From Devosia sp. YR412 (GTDB lineage: Bacteria; Pseudomonadota; Alphaproteobacteria; Rhizobiales; Devosiaceae), in contig NZ_FOFL01000001.1 in NCBI RefSeq assembly GCF_900110945.1, forward strand, positions 124,001 to 188,000: a stretch of DNA of 64,000 nucleotides, in the 5' to 3' direction. Within the stretch, counting starts at the first letter, position 1. Every line of letters starts with the position of its first letter. Of this stretch, positions 17,307-26,551 are shown piece after piece. A program made the position numbers and the translations under genes. The notes below the pieces were generated by a model, which did no database searches, was not told where the DNA came from, and was given only the letters and a program-made list of their open reading frames with translations.

Positions 17307-18527
17307 CTAAATCGGCAGCCCGCTCAAAAGTTTTGGCCCATTGCCACCAATCCCCGACGCGGTGCGGATCAGCGCCGCCTTGACCGGACCCGCCCGGTCG
17401 ACCAGCCCAAGCCCGAAATCGCGGATTGCCCGCACCGGGGCGACGTCATTGGAAAATAGCGCGTTGAGCGTGTCGGTCATTGCCGCCATGCTGGCGGTAT
17501 CGAGCCGGCGCCAGGCCTGGTAGCGCTCCAAGACATCGTCGCTGCCATGATCGAGCCCCAGGCGGATCGCTTCGACCACCACTTCGGCCAGCGCCGCGAC
17601 ATCCTTGAGCCCGAGATTGAGGCCCTGGCCGGCGATCGGATGCACCACATGGGCCGCATCGCCGACCAGTGCCAGGCGCGGCGCGACGAAATCGCGGGCA
17701 ATCTGCAGCTTCAGGGGAAAACCCTGCAGCTTTTCCTCCAGCGTCACGGCGCCAAGGGTGGACCCCATCACCGCCTCGATCTCGGCGGCGAGGGTGTCAT
17801 TGTCCATGGCCAGGAAGCGCGGCGCGTCTTCGCTGCGCTCGGTCCACACCAGCGACGAGCGATTGCCCGGCAATGGCAGGCTGGCAAACGGGCCGGCGGG
17901 GCGGAAATGCTCATAGGCCACGCCATCATGCGGCAGTTCATGCGCAATCGTGGTGACCAGCCCTGTCTGTCGATAGTCATGCCCAGTGACGCCAATGCCC
18001 GCCATGCCGCGCAGCGCCGATTGCCCGCCATCGGCCGCAACGACCAGCGGCGCGGAAAGCACCCGCCCATCATCCAGCGTCAGCCGGCCAGACCTGCCCT
18101 CGGCGACAAAGCCGGTGAAGCTGGCCGGCGCGATCACCTCGATCTTGCCGCTGACGGCATCGAGCAGCGCCTGCGCGCTGACGCTGTTGGGCACCATATG
18201 GGCAAAGGGCTCGCCCGGCGCGACATCGCCGTCAAAGGCCAGAAACATCGGCCGGGAAATATCGCCGGTCCCCGAGTCGGTAATGCGCATCGCGGTGATC
18301 GGCTGGCTGGCTTTTTCCATGACGCCCCAGACGCCCAGTGCCTCGAACACCCGGCGCACGCCGGCGGCAATTGCCGAAGCCCGCGCATCGCGCGGCACTG
18401 ACAGTGGCCGGCGATCGAGCAGAGCGACGCGAATGCCCCGCGCCGACTGGCTCAACGCCAGCGCCAGCGTCAGTCCCACATGCCCGCCACCCACGATGAT
18501 GACATCGAATTCGTCCCGTCCGGCCAT
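17307..18527 (-). CDS. FAD-dependent ubiquinone biosynthesis hydroxylase (UbiH/UbiL-like)
   Basis: A 406-residue class A flavin monooxygenase. It has the GxGxxG start VIIVGGGHVGLTLAL, the central ADGGQS motif and the C-terminal LVGDAAHVVHPIAGQGLNLG that binds FAD. These features fit ring hydroxylases of ubiquinone synthesis; alphaproteobacteria use varied sets (UbiL, UbiM, UbiH), and the ring position cannot be assigned here. The gene is divergent from glnK and may belong functionally with ubiE and ubiB at 48-50 kb. Confidence 0.85.
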   Translation of the reverse strand: MAGRDEFDVIIVGGGHVGLTLALALSQSARGIRVALLDRRPLSVPRDARASAIAAGVRRVFEALGVWGVMEKASQPITAMRITDSGTGDISRPMFLAFDGDVAPGEPFAHMVPNSVSAQALLDAVSGKIEVIAPASFTGFVAEGRSGRLTLDDGRVLSAPLVVAADGGQSALRGMAGIGVTGHDYRQTGLVTTIAHELPHDGVAYEHFRPAGPFASLPLPGNRSSLVWTERSEDAPRFLAMDNDTLAAEIEAVMGSTLGAVTLEEKLQGFPLKLQIARDFVAPRLALVGDAAHVVHPIAGQGLNLGLKDVAALAEVVVEAIRLGLDHGSDDVLERYQAWRRLDTASMAAMTDTLNALFSNDVAPVRAIRDFGLGLVDRAGPVKAALIRTASGIGGNGPKLLSGLPI

Positions 18528-18627
18528 CGCAAGACTCCTTTGCTGCCATTGTGCGCGTCAGCCGCTTTGACGCAAGCGCGCCACTTGCCACAGGGCTGCA
18601 GCAATCTTGCCCAAACCACTCGCGCAT

Positions 18628-18644
18628 TGCACAGAATTTGTGCA
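18628..18644 (+). promoter_or_regulatory. NtrC-like binding palindrome upstream of glnK
   Basis: TGCACA-N5-TGTGCA is a perfect dyad very close to the NtrC consensus TGCACC-N5-GGTGCA. It is centred about 90 bp upstream of the -24 element, the usual place for an enhancer of sigma-54 promoters. Confidence 0.8.
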
Positions 18645-18725
18645 TTTACGCGCAGTTCTCGCCGCCCACAAAATCAGCAAATCTGTAACATACTGAAATC
18701 GAACGTTTTTCTCTGCTTGGCCAAG

Positions 18726-18741
18726 TTGGCACGGCGCTTGA
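18726..18741 (+). promoter_or_regulatory. Sigma-54 (RpoN) promoter of glnK-amtB
   Basis: TTGGCACGGCGCTTGA matches the -24/-12 consensus TGGCAC-N5-TTGC. It lies 47 bp upstream of the glnK ATG and downstream of an NtrC-like site, the standard layout for nitrogen-limitation control. Confidence 0.85.
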
Positions 18742-18788
18742 GTCTATGAGGGCATTCCAGACCAGCGCCAAGTCGCAAAGGGGCTCAC

Positions 18789-19127
18789 ATGAAACTGGTG
18801 ATTGCAATTATCAAGCCATCACGCCTCGAAGAGGTTCGCCAGGCTCTCAACTCACTCGACGTCCACGGCATGACCGTGACCGAAGTGAAGGGCTATGGCC
18901 GCCAGAAGGGGCATTCCGAAATTTACCGCGGCACCGAATATGCCGTGCATTTCCTGCCCAAGCTGAAAGTCGAGATCGCCGTTGATGACGCGCTCGCCGA
19001 CGCCGTCAGCACCGCCATCCGCGATAGCGCCCAGACCGGTCGCATCGGTGATGGCAAGATTTTCGTGCTCGATCTGCTCGCCGTCACCCGTATCCGTACG
19101 GGCGAAACCGGCGCGGCGGCCCTCTAA
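18789..19127 (+). CDS. glnK: Nitrogen regulatory protein P-II (GlnK)
   Basis: A 112-residue P-II signal protein. The T-loop GHSEIYRGTEYAVHFLPK contains the uridylylation tyrosine Y51, and the C-terminal TGRIGDGKIFV binds ATP and 2-oxoglutarate. P-II proteins report nitrogen and energy state, and GlnK blocks AmtB when ammonium is plentiful. The ribosome site AAAGGGG precedes the ATG. The pairing with amtB 21 bases downstream and the RpoN/NtrC signals support glnK rather than glnB. Confidence 0.95.
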   Translation: MKLVIAIIKPSRLEEVRQALNSLDVHGMTVTEVKGYGRQKGHSEIYRGTEYAVHFLPKLKVEIAVDDALADAVSTAIRDSAQTGRIGDGKIFVLDLLAVTRIRTGETGAAAL

Positions 19128-19148
19128 GCGTCATCGGGAGAAAAACAG

Positions 19149-20510
19149 ATGAACATGTCAAAGGTTTTGGGAGGCGCCGCTCTTGCTTCCCTTTTGCTGG
19201 CACTGCCAGCATTCGCCCAGGAGGCCGCGGCGCCTGTGGTTGAAGAAGTTGCTGCCGTCGTCGACAAGGGCGACGTTGCCTGGATGCTGGTCTCGACCAT
19301 GGTCGTCATCGTCATGACCATCCCTGGCCTGGCCCTGTTCTACGGCGGCCTCGTGCGCGCCAAGAACATCCTGTCGGTGCTGACCCAGGTCTTCCTCGGC
19401 TTCTGCATGATCTCGATCCTCTGGGTGGCCTATGGCTACTCGCTGGCTTTTGCCGGCCCGACCGAAGGCGGCCTCTCCGCATTCGTTGGTGACTTTTCGA
19501 AATTCTTCCTCTCCGGCGTCACGCTCGACAGCCGCGCGGCAACCTTCTCGGCTGGCTTCGAGCTGCCCGAAATGGTCTTCGTGGTGTTCCAGCTGACCTT
19601 CGCCTGCATCACCTCGACCCTGATCGTCGGCGGTATCGCAGAGCGCATGAAGTTCGGCGCCCTGATGGCCTTCCTCGCCATCTGGTTCACCTTCTCCTAC
19701 ATCCCGATGGCGCACATGGTCTGGTCGGGCCCGGGCCTGCTGTTCGGCCTCGGCGCCTATGACTTCGCCGGCGGTACCGTGGTTCACATCAACTCCGGTG
19801 TGGCCGCTCTCGTCGCCGCCATCGTGCTTGGCCCGCGCCTCGGTTACATGAAGGAACCGATTGCCCCCCACAACCTGGTCTGGACCTATGTCGGTACCGG
19901 CCTGCTGTGGTTCGGCTGGTTCGGCTTCAACGCCGGCTCCAACCTCGAAGCCAATGCTCTCACTGCCGTCGCCCTGATCAATACGGTCCTGGCGCCTGCT
20001 GCCGGTGCCCTGGCCTGGGCGATCGGTGAAAAGATCACCCGCGGTCACTCCTCGACCCTCGGTGCTGCATCGGGCGCCGTCGCCGGCCTCGTCGCCATCA
20101 CCCCCGCAGCTGGCTTTGCCGGTGTCGGTGGCGCGATCATTCTCGGCGCGATTGCCGGCGTGGTCTGCCTCTGGGCCGTCGTCAACCTCAAGCCCATGCT
20201 CAAGTATGACGACTCGCTCGACGTGTTCGGCATCCACGGCATCGGCGGCATCGTCGGCGCCCTGGGCACCGCCATCGTCGCTGCACCGGGCCTCGGCGGT
20301 TACCCGCTGGGCGTTGCCGAGGAATATTCGATCGGCAGCCAGTTCATCATCCAGCTCACCGGTGTCGGTATCGCCATCGTCTGGTCCGGCGTGGTGGCTT
20401 TCGTTGCCATGCTGATCGTCAAGGCGATCTTCGGCGGCGCCCGCGTCCCGGAATCCTCCGAGAGCGATGGCCTCGATCTGTCGAGCCACGGCGAGCGCGC
20501 CTACAACTAA
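19149..20510 (+). CDS. amtB: Ammonium transporter AmtB
   Basis: A 453-residue transporter with a signal peptide (residues 1-24, ending AFA-QE) and eleven expected membrane helices. Conserved signatures include TIPGLALFYGGLVRAKN, the pore histidines in GGTVVHINSGVAAL and DVFGIHGIGGIVGAL, and the EPIAPHNL loop. It imports ammonium as part of the nitrogen-starvation response and is regulated by GlnK binding. It is expressed from the sigma-54 promoter upstream of glnK. Confidence 0.96.
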   Translation: MNMSKVLGGAALASLLLALPAFAQEAAAPVVEEVAAVVDKGDVAWMLVSTMVVIVMTIPGLALFYGGLVRAKNILSVLTQVFLGFCMISILWVAYGYSLAFAGPTEGGLSAFVGDFSKFFLSGVTLDSRAATFSAGFELPEMVFVVFQLTFACITSTLIVGGIAERMKFGALMAFLAIWFTFSYIPMAHMVWSGPGLLFGLGAYDFAGGTVVHINSGVAALVAAIVLGPRLGYMKEPIAPHNLVWTYVGTGLLWFGWFGFNAGSNLEANALTAVALINTVLAPAAGALAWAIGEKITRGHSSTLGAASGAVAGLVAITPAAGFAGVGGAIILGAIAGVVCLWAVVNLKPMLKYDDSLDVFGIHGIGGIVGALGTAIVAAPGLGGYPLGVAEEYSIGSQFIIQLTGVGIAIVWSGVVAFVAMLIVKAIFGGARVPESSESDGLDLSSHGERAYN

Positions 20511-20518
20511 GCTTTCTA

Positions 20519-20542
20519 CCGGGCGGCGTCCGCGCCGCCCGG
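20519..20542 (+). terminator. GC-rich hairpin after amtB
   Basis: The perfect 10-bp stem CCGGGCGGCG / CGCCGCCCGG has loop TCCG. It lacks a clear T tract (CTCTACCA follows), so it may be a weak terminator or an mRNA-stabilising 3' structure. Confidence 0.5.
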
Positions 20543-20548
20543 CTCTAC

Positions 20549-20722
20549 CAAAAATCGATCGTGGCGTGCGGCTCGTGTCCCTCTTGGCCCGCCACAGAGG
20601 CTTCCCACTCGCAAACTGCACGGGCTGCACTCCACGATCGATTAGCAGCGCTTTCCCGCGGTCTCGCTCCTCCCTCGCGACGATGCGGCAGACTGGCCCG
20701 CCCTGCTTGGCGGGCCTTTTCA
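20549..20722. other. Structured element between amtB and ftsK, candidate ncRNA or repeat
   Basis: The arms AATCGATCGTGG (about 20552-20563) and CCACGATCGATT (about 20632-20643) are perfect inverted repeats about 70 bp apart. On the minus strand the second arm is followed by a T run. About 50 bp downstream on the plus strand is an intrinsic terminator (GGCCCGCC / GGCGGGCC then TTTTCATTT, about 20695-20722). No convincing protein is encoded. It does not resemble tmRNA, SRP RNA or RNase P RNA. It could be a small RNA or a dispersed repeat. Confidence 0.4.
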
Positions 20723-20835
20723 TTTGCCCGCAGGGCATTCACCAATCCCCATGGTTAGCCTCGGGTTAACCAGACCTCGATAGCATGCAGCCAATGTGGG
20801 CCCGGTCTTGAGCCGGGCAAGTATTGAGTTCGCCC

Positions 20836-23592
20836 ATGCCCAGTTCTCCCTCGCCAGTGCTCGATGAAATCCGCTCCGTGCCGCAGCGCGCCTCGCGCAG
20901 CAGCGCGGCCAAGGCCCTGCCGACGCCGCCCCCGGCGCTGGCGATTCGCATTCCCGTGCGGCTGGCCGGCATGATTCTCCTGGGCTTCGTGGCGATCTGC
21001 CTCGCGGCACTGGCCTCCTGGTCGGTCGATGATCCGAGCTTTTCCTATGCCACGGCCAAATCCCCCGCCAATTGGCTGGGCTTTCCCGGCGCGGTGATCG
21101 CCGACACCCTGTTCCAGACCTTTGGCCTCTCTGCCCTGGTGCTGCTGGTGCCACCCGCCCTCTGGGGCTGGGCCTTCATGCGCCGCCGCATGCCAACGCA
21201 TCTGGGCATGCGCTTCCTCGGCTGGGTCGCCGCGACACTCTTGGTCGCCGGCGTCTTGTCCTTCGTCGCCATGCCTGCCTCCTGGCCACTGCCCACCGGC
21301 CTCGGTGGTCTCGTCGGCAATGGCTTTACCGCTCTGGCCACGCTGGTCACGGGCGAACAGCCGCAGGCGGTCACCGCCGTGCTGTTTGCCATCATCCTCT
21401 CCATTCCGGCGCTGGCCACCTTCTGGATCGCCATGGGTCTCGGCCAGTCCCTGCCCACCGGCCCCAAGAAAAAATCCGCTGCCGCCGCCACCGGTCGCAA
21501 GGGCGTCTCGGCACCAGTCGAAGACGACGAGCCCGAAACCAATCCCATCGTCGATGTGGCGCTCGGCGCCATGGTGCATATGGGCTATTCCATGCGCACT
21601 GCCTTCCGTCGTGCCCGCGCCAGCCATGCCGAGCGCCGCGCTGCCGAAGCCGCCACCTGGCGTGACGAGGAGGTCGAGCCCAGCCTTGATGGCCATGCCG
21701 CCCCGGTGGTCGAGCGCCGCGAGCCTTCCATCGCCCCAACCCAGCGTCGCATCCATGCCCCGGTAGAACCCGCTTTCGTCGAACCCAGCTTCGAGCCCGA
21801 CTATGAGGAGGCGCCTGAAGTCTCCTCGCGCATCAATGCGCGGCCAAGCTATGACGACAGCGAACTCGACTATCCCGATGAGGCCGACGACGTGCCCTTC
21901 GTGCCGGACATGCCAACGCCGCCAGTGGTCAACCACCAGCAGCGCGGCGATTCGCGCTTCCATCCGGTCGATCCGGCCAAGCCGCGCGTCACGGCGCCGG
22001 CCCCACGCCCGGCCCAGGGCCAGCGCGCAGTGCGCGAAGCCCAGACCTCCTTCTTTAGCGAGCCGGGCAGCTTCGAGCTGCCTCCGCTGAGCCTGCTCTC
22101 CGAGCCAAAGCACCTCGGCCCGTCGCCAGAGCATGCGCCGGAGCGCCTTGAAGCCATGGCGCGCCAGCTCGAAGGCGTCTTGGAAGACTTCGGCGTCAAG
22201 GGCGACATCATCAATGTCCGCCCCGGCCCGGTCGTCACCCTGTTCGAACTCGAGCCGGCCCCCGGCATCAAGTCCAGCCGCGTCATCTCGCTGGCCGACG
22301 ATATCGCCCGCTCGATGTCCGCGATTTCTGCCCGCGTCGCCGTGGTCCCGGGCCGCAATGCCATCGGCATCGAACTGCCCAACCAGAACCGCGAAACCGT
22401 CTATTTCCGCGAAATGCTGGCTTCTTCCGATTTCGAGAAGATGAAGGGTAAGCTGCCGATCTGCCTCGGCAAGACCATTGGCGGCGAGCCGGTGATCGCC
22501 GATCTCGCCCGCATGCCGCATCTGCTCATCGCCGGTACCACAGGCTCGGGCAAGTCGGTGGGTATCAATACCTTCATTTTGTCGCTGCTCTACCAGATGA
22601 CGCCCGAGCAGTGCCGCATGATCATGATCGATCCCAAGATGCTCGAATTGTCGATCTACGACGGCATTCCGCATCTGCTGACGCCAGTCGTCACCGACCC
22701 GCAGAAGGCCGTGGTGGCGCTGAAATGGGCCGTGCGCGAGATGGAAGATCGCTATCGCAAGATGAGCAAGATCGGCGTCCGCAATATCGACGGCTTCAAC
22801 CAGCGCGTCACCGAGAGCAAGGCCAAGGGCGAAGTCATCACCCGCACCGTGCAGACCGGTTTCGACCGCGAAACCGGTGAGGCGATCTATGAGAGCGAGG
22901 AATTCGATCTCGAGCCCTTGCCCTATATCGTCGTCATCGTCGACGAAATGGCCGACCTGATGATGGTGGCCGGCAAGGACATCGAAGGCGCCATCCAGCG
23001 CCTGGCCCAGATGGCCCGTGCCGCCGGCATCCATATCATCACCGCCACGCAGCGCCCCTCGGTCGACGTCATCACCGGCACGATCAAGGCCAACTTCCCG
23101 ACCCGTATCTCCTTCATGGTGACGTCCAAGATCGACTCGCGCACCATTCTGGGCGAGCAGGGCGCCGAGCAGCTGCTCGGCAATGGCGACATGCTCTATA
23201 TGGCAAGCGGCGGCCGCACCAAGCGCCTGCACGGCCCCTTCGTGGCCGACAGCGAAGTCGAAGCCGTGGTCAAGCACCTCAAGAGCCAGGGCGCGCCGGA
23301 CTATCTCGACTCGATCACCGAGGAAGAGGACGAAGGCGGCGAATATGGTGGCGAAAGCGCTTCGAGCGGCGACGACTATGCCGGCTCGGGCGACGAACTC
23401 TACGACAAGGCCGTCCACATCGTGCTCACCGACAAGAAGGCGTCCACCTCTTACGTGCAGCGGCGCCTGGCGATTGGCTACAACAAGGCGGCCACGCTGA
23501 TCGAGCGGATGGAGCGCGAGGGGGTGATCTCCCAGGCCAACCACGCCGGCAAGCGCGAGATCCTGGTCGGGAATAATAGCGACGGGTATTGA
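20836..23592 (+). CDS. ftsK: DNA translocase FtsK
   Basis: About 918 residues. The N-terminal part (to about residue 210) has four membrane segments anchoring it at the division septum, followed by a charged Pro/Glu-rich linker. The C-terminal motor has Walker A GTTGSGKS (near residue 566), Walker [15 protein letters not shown], and a winged-helix gamma domain ([20 protein letters not shown]) that reads KOPS sequences. FtsK moves chromosome ends to XerCD/dif during division. The start is ATG at 20836; an in-frame TTG at 20824 is possible. Confidence 0.95.
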   Translation: MPSSPSPVLDEIRSVPQRASRSSAAKALPTPPPALAIRIPVRLAGMILLGFVAICLAALASWSVDDPSFSYATAKSPANWLGFPGAVIADTLFQTFGLSALVLLVPPALWGWAFMRRRMPTHLGMRFLGWVAATLLVAGVLSFVAMPASWPLPTGLGGLVGNGFTALATLVTGEQPQAVTAVLFAIILSIPALATFWIAMGLGQSLPTGPKKKSAAAATGRKGVSAPVEDDEPETNPIVDVALGAMVHMGYSMRTAFRRARASHAERRAAEAATWRDEEVEPSLDGHAAPVVERREPSIAPTQRRIHAPVEPAFVEPSFEPDYEEAPEVSSRINARPSYDDSELDYPDEADDVPFVPDMPTPPVVNHQQRGDSRFHPVDPAKPRVTAPAPRPAQGQRAVREAQTSFFSEPGSFELPPLSLLSEPKHLGPSPEHAPERLEAMARQLEGVLEDFGVKGDIINVRPGPVVTLFELEPAPGIKSSRVISLADDIARSMSAISARVAVVPGRNAIGIELPNQNRETVYFREMLASSDFEKMKGKLPICLGKTIGGEPVIADLARMPHLLIAGTTGSGKSVGINTFILSLLYQMTPEQCRMIMIDPKMLELSIYDGIPHLLTPVVTDPQKAVVALKWAVREMEDRYRKMSKIGVRNIDGFNQRVTESKAKGEVITRTVQTGFDRETGEAIYESEEFDLEPLPYIVVIVDEMADLMMVAGKDIEGAIQRLAQMARAAGIHIITATQRPSVDVITGTIKANFPTRISFMVTSKIDSRTILGEQGAEQLLGNGDMLYMASGGRTKRLHGPFVADSEVEAVVKHLKSQGAPDYLDSITEEEDEGGEYGGESASSGDDYAGSGDELYDKAVHIVLTDKKASTSYVQRRLAIGYNKAATLIERMEREGVISQANHAGKREILVGNNSDGY

Positions 23593-23612
23593 GCCGGTCG
23601 CTCAGTGAATGA

Positions 23613-23642
23613 AAAAGCCCCGGCCGTTGTGCCGGGGCTTTT
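23613..23642 (+). terminator. Terminator of ftsK
   Basis: A 12-bp perfect stem AAAAGCCCCGGC / GCCGGGGCTTTT with loop CGTTGT lies 20 bp after the ftsK stop and runs into T-rich sequence. Confidence 0.9.
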
Positions 23643-23689
23643 GTTTCGATAGTCCGGATCTGCCCACCACGGCCACCGTGGCTCCCATC

Positions 23690-23816
23690 ACCCCACCCGA
23701 CCCCTCCGGGGCCACCCTCCCCCCAAGGGGGAGGGATAGGCAAGTTCAGCGGCCTCGATGCCTCTTATCCCTCCCCCTTGTGGGGAGGGTGGCCCCCGAA
23801 GAGGTCGGGTGGGGGT
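23690..23816. repeat. Intergenic palindromic repeat, family 1 copy B
   Basis: This is the best-preserved copy: outer arms ACCCCACCCGACC and GGTCGGGTGGGGGT, with two inner CCCTCCCCC/GGGGGAGGG stems separated by a variable centre. It lies between the converging ftsK and alpha-glucosidase genes. Confidence 0.85.
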
Positions 23817-23827
23817 ATTCTTGCTTT

Positions 23828-25435
23828 CTACTCCACCCGCAACCACACATAACCCAGCAGCCCAACCGTGCTGGCCGAACTGCCAGTGGAAGCCAGCAGG
23901 ACCGTGCCGGTGCCGATGTCGAGGTCTAATGTCACATCGCCAAAATTGAATGCACAGACCACGGTCTCGTTGCCAAAGTGTCGCTGCAGGACCAATAGGT
24001 CCTCGGTGGCCTGGACCACGTCGAGCTCCCCCAACAACAGCGCCCCGGTCGATTTCCGAACCGAAATCGCCTGCTTGTAAAACGCCAGCACCCCAGCCGG
24101 ATCGCCAACCTGTTGCGCCACGCCCATGGTCTTGTGAACGGGGCTCACCGGCAACCACGGTGTCCCGGCACCGAACCCGGCATTCTCCGCCGCCCCATCC
24201 CATGGAAATGGCGTCCGGCAGCCGTCGCGGCCCTTGTACTCCGGCCAGAAGGTCTTGCCGGCCGGGTCCTGCAGGTCCTCGAACCTGATGTCGGCCTCGG
24301 GCAGGCCAAGCTCCTCGCCCTGATAGAGGCACACTGACCCACGCAGGCTCAGCAGCAGCGCTGCCGCCAGCCGTGCCACGGCGACCATGCTTTGCCCCGG
24401 TCTGGTCCAGCGGCTGGCATGGCGGATACAGTCGTGGTTGGAAAAGGCCCAGCACGGCCAGCTGTCCGCGGCACCGGCCTGATAGCGCTGGATCGTCGTG
24501 GCGAAATGGGCCGGCGTGAAGGTAGTGCTCAAAAAGTCAAAGCCATAGGACATGTGGATCTTGTCGCTTTGGCCGGCATATTGGTTCATCAGTTTCAGCG
24601 TCAGTTCGGCATCGTCGCCGATTTCTGCCAGGCTTGTCGTATTGGCCCCATAGCGGTCGAGCAGCGCGCGGATGCGTTTCAAAAACTCCGGCAGCTCCGG
24701 CTGGCTCTTGTCGAACAGATGCTTCTGATAGGCATAGGGGTTGCTGAGCGGCTGTTCCGAGGTTTCCGGATGCTCGGACGGCGGATTGTCGCGCAATTGC
24801 CGGTCATGCATGGAAAAATTCAGCGCATCGAGCCGGAAACCGTCCACCCCACGCTTGAGCCAGAATTCCATCTCGCCGAGGATCGCGGCCTGCACTTCGG
24901 GATTGTGCACGTTCAAATCCGGCTGCTGCGTCAGAAAATTATGCAGGAAATACTGCCGCCGCCGCGTGTCCCACAGCCAGCTCGGCCCGCCGAACACCGA
25001 AAGCCAGTTGTTGGGCGGCCCGCCATCCGGCTTGCGATCGGCCCAGACATACCAGTCGGCTTTCGGATTATCGCGCGATGAGCGGCTTTCGACAAACCAC
25101 GGATGCTCGTCCGACGTGTGGCTGATCACATAATCGACCAGCACTTTCAGGCCCAGCCGATGCGCCTCCTTGGTCAGCGCGTCGAAATCCGCCAGCGTGC
25201 CGAAGATCGGATCGACCTGGCGATAGTCGGCCACGTCATAGCCGAAGTCGGCCATCGGCGACTTGAAGAAGGGTGTGATCCAGATCGCATCGACCCCAAG
25301 ATCGGCGACATAGGCCAGATGCTGGGTGATACCCCTGAGGTCGCCGATGCCGTCGCCATTGCTGTCCTTGAACGAGCGCGGATAGATCTCGTAGACGATG
25401 CCGCCGCGCCACCATTGCGTCAGGGTCTCGGCCAT
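23828..25435 (-). CDS. Alpha-glucosidase, glycoside hydrolase family 13
   Basis: A 535-residue cytoplasmic GH13 enzyme with no signal peptide. All catalytic residues are visible: nucleophile D203 in GFRLDALNF, acid/base E270 in SLAEIGD and D334 in FSNHD. The start WWRGGIVYEIYPRSFKDSNG and the region GVDAIWITPFFKSPMADFGY fit oligo-1,6-/alpha-glucosidases that cleave maltose-, sucrose- or trehalose-type sugars. It is not beside a transporter. The importer at 2.4-8.7 kb could feed it, but that is speculation. It overlaps the upstream small gene by one base. Confidence 0.92.
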   Translation of the reverse strand: MAETLTQWWRGGIVYEIYPRSFKDSNGDGIGDLRGITQHLAYVADLGVDAIWITPFFKSPMADFGYDVADYRQVDPIFGTLADFDALTKEAHRLGLKVLVDYVISHTSDEHPWFVESRSSRDNPKADWYVWADRKPDGGPPNNWLSVFGGPSWLWDTRRRQYFLHNFLTQQPDLNVHNPEVQAAILGEMEFWLKRGVDGFRLDALNFSMHDRQLRDNPPSEHPETSEQPLSNPYAYQKHLFDKSQPELPEFLKRIRALLDRYGANTTSLAEIGDDAELTLKLMNQYAGQSDKIHMSYGFDFLSTTFTPAHFATTIQRYQAGAADSWPCWAFSNHDCIRHASRWTRPGQSMVAVARLAAALLLSLRGSVCLYQGEELGLPEADIRFEDLQDPAGKTFWPEYKGRDGCRTPFPWDGAAENAGFGAGTPWLPVSPVHKTMGVAQQVGDPAGVLAFYKQAISVRKSTGALLLGELDVVQATEDLLVLQRHFGNETVVCAFNFGDVTLDLDIGTGTVLLASTGSSASTVGLLGYVWLRVE

Positions 25436-25749
25436 TACTGGGCTCCCTCGCAGACCAGCGTGCCCAGCACCAGCTTGAACTCGCGCGGTCCGGCCCAGCC
25501 GGCTTCATGCTGATTGGGCAGATCCTCGATCATGACATCCAGCATGCAGTCGCCGCCGCGGACGATGTAGTGATCGACGCCGTTCAGCTCGACGCCTTCG
25601 ATCCCACCAAAGCCGAAAGCCTCCACCACGCCCTCGTCGCCGATGATGGCCAAAAGCTCGGCCTGGCGCTGATACTGCGGCGGCAGGGCCGCCAGCGCCA
25701 CGCTCGTGCCGACAAGGCTCAGGCCGATTGCTGCGATCAGGGTGCGCAT
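25435..25749 (-). CDS. Small secreted protein of unknown function
   Basis: A 104-residue protein. The ATG at 25749 follows a strong GGAGG site and opens a signal peptide (RTLIAAIGLSLVGTSVALAA, cut near residue 20). The mature part is about 84 residues with two cysteines (GGDCMLDV and LVCEG) that could form a disulfide. Its stop overlaps the alpha-glucosidase start by one base, so translation may be coupled. I do not recognise the family. Confidence 0.7.
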   Translation of the reverse strand: MRTLIAAIGLSLVGTSVALAALPPQYQRQAELLAIIGDEGVVEAFGFGGIEGVELNGVDHYIVRGGDCMLDVMIEDLPNQHEAGWAGPREFKLVLGTLVCEGAQ

Positions 25750-25883
25750 CTCATTCCTCCGCTGTTGCGTCGCCATGTGAGCACGCTTGCGTGTGCGCCG
25801 CCAAGGGCGGTGACGGAACCACCTGTTGCCGCAATTGCTTTCTAGGTTAGCTTCACCTGCAATTCCGACTGAGAGACCTGTCC

Positions 25884-26507
25884 ATGATTCGACGCGATGC
25901 CCTGCTGCTCGGCCTCTCTGCCGCCTTTGCCCTTGGCACTTCTGCGTGGGCGCAGAGCGCAGCGCCGACCCCGGAGCAGCAGCAAATCATCGCCGAAATC
26001 GGCACACACAACTCGGCCATTCGCACCATGGTCGGGCGGTTCCTGCAGATCGATACCAATGGCGGCCGCACCGAGGGGACCTTCTTCCTTGAGCGCCCCG
26101 ACAAGATCGCCTTCCGCTATGCCCCGCCCAGCCGTGAGGAAATCGTCTCCATCGGCAAGGGCTTTTATGTGCTGAACCGGCGCGACGAGACCTATTATGC
26201 CTATCCGCAGGACTCGATCCCGCTACGCCAGTTCCTTGGCGACCAGGTCAATCTGCTCGACGCCAATGTCGTCGATGTCTCGACCTCGGACGGCTATATT
26301 TCCATCACCGTCGTCGAGGAAACCGTGGCGGGGACCGTACAGGTGTCGCTGATCTTTGACACCGACAGCAAGGAATTGGCGCAGTGGAGCCTGGTTGAAC
26401 CCAGCGGCGCCGAGCTTACCTTTTCGCTTTATGACGTCGAGAAGGACCAGCAGATCCCGCGCAGCTTCTTTTCCATCCCGGCCAACTACAAGCCGCTGGA
26501 ACAGTAG
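25884..26507 (+). CDS. lolA: Outer-membrane lipoprotein carrier LolA-like protein
   Basis: A 207-residue periplasmic protein with a signal peptide (cut near AWA-QS, residue 23). It has the LolA fold pattern: a helix with TMVGRFLQ, then TEGTFFLERPDKIAFRY and repeated beta segments. LolA ferries lipoproteins from LolCDE to the outer membrane. Being near ftsK, as in many alphaproteobacteria, supports the call. Alphaproteobacterial members are divergent, so orthology is inferred. Confidence 0.85.
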   Translation: MIRRDALLLGLSAAFALGTSAWAQSAAPTPEQQQIIAEIGTHNSAIRTMVGRFLQIDTNGGRTEGTFFLERPDKIAFRYAPPSREEIVSIGKGFYVLNRRDETYYAYPQDSIPLRQFLGDQVNLLDANVVDVSTSDGYISITVVEETVAGTVQVSLIFDTDSKELAQWSLVEPSGAELTFSLYDVEKDQQIPRSFFSIPANYKPLEQ

Positions 26508-26522
26508 AGCATCCAAAGAAAG

Positions 26523-26548
26523 ATCCCCGCCGCGGCGGGGATTTTTTT
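26523..26548. terminator. Terminator between lolA and uppP
   Basis: The perfect 9-bp stem ATCCCCGCC / GGCGGGGAT with a 2-base centre is followed by seven T on the plus strand. It ends the lolA transcript and lies just after the stop of the converging uppP gene. Confidence 0.88.
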
Positions 26549-26551
26549 GCT

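Noticed and set aside
20755-23544. 929-codon minus-strand frame opposite ftsK
   Set aside because: An antisense shadow of a strongly conserved gene in GC-rich DNA; histidine/glycine-rich without motifs.
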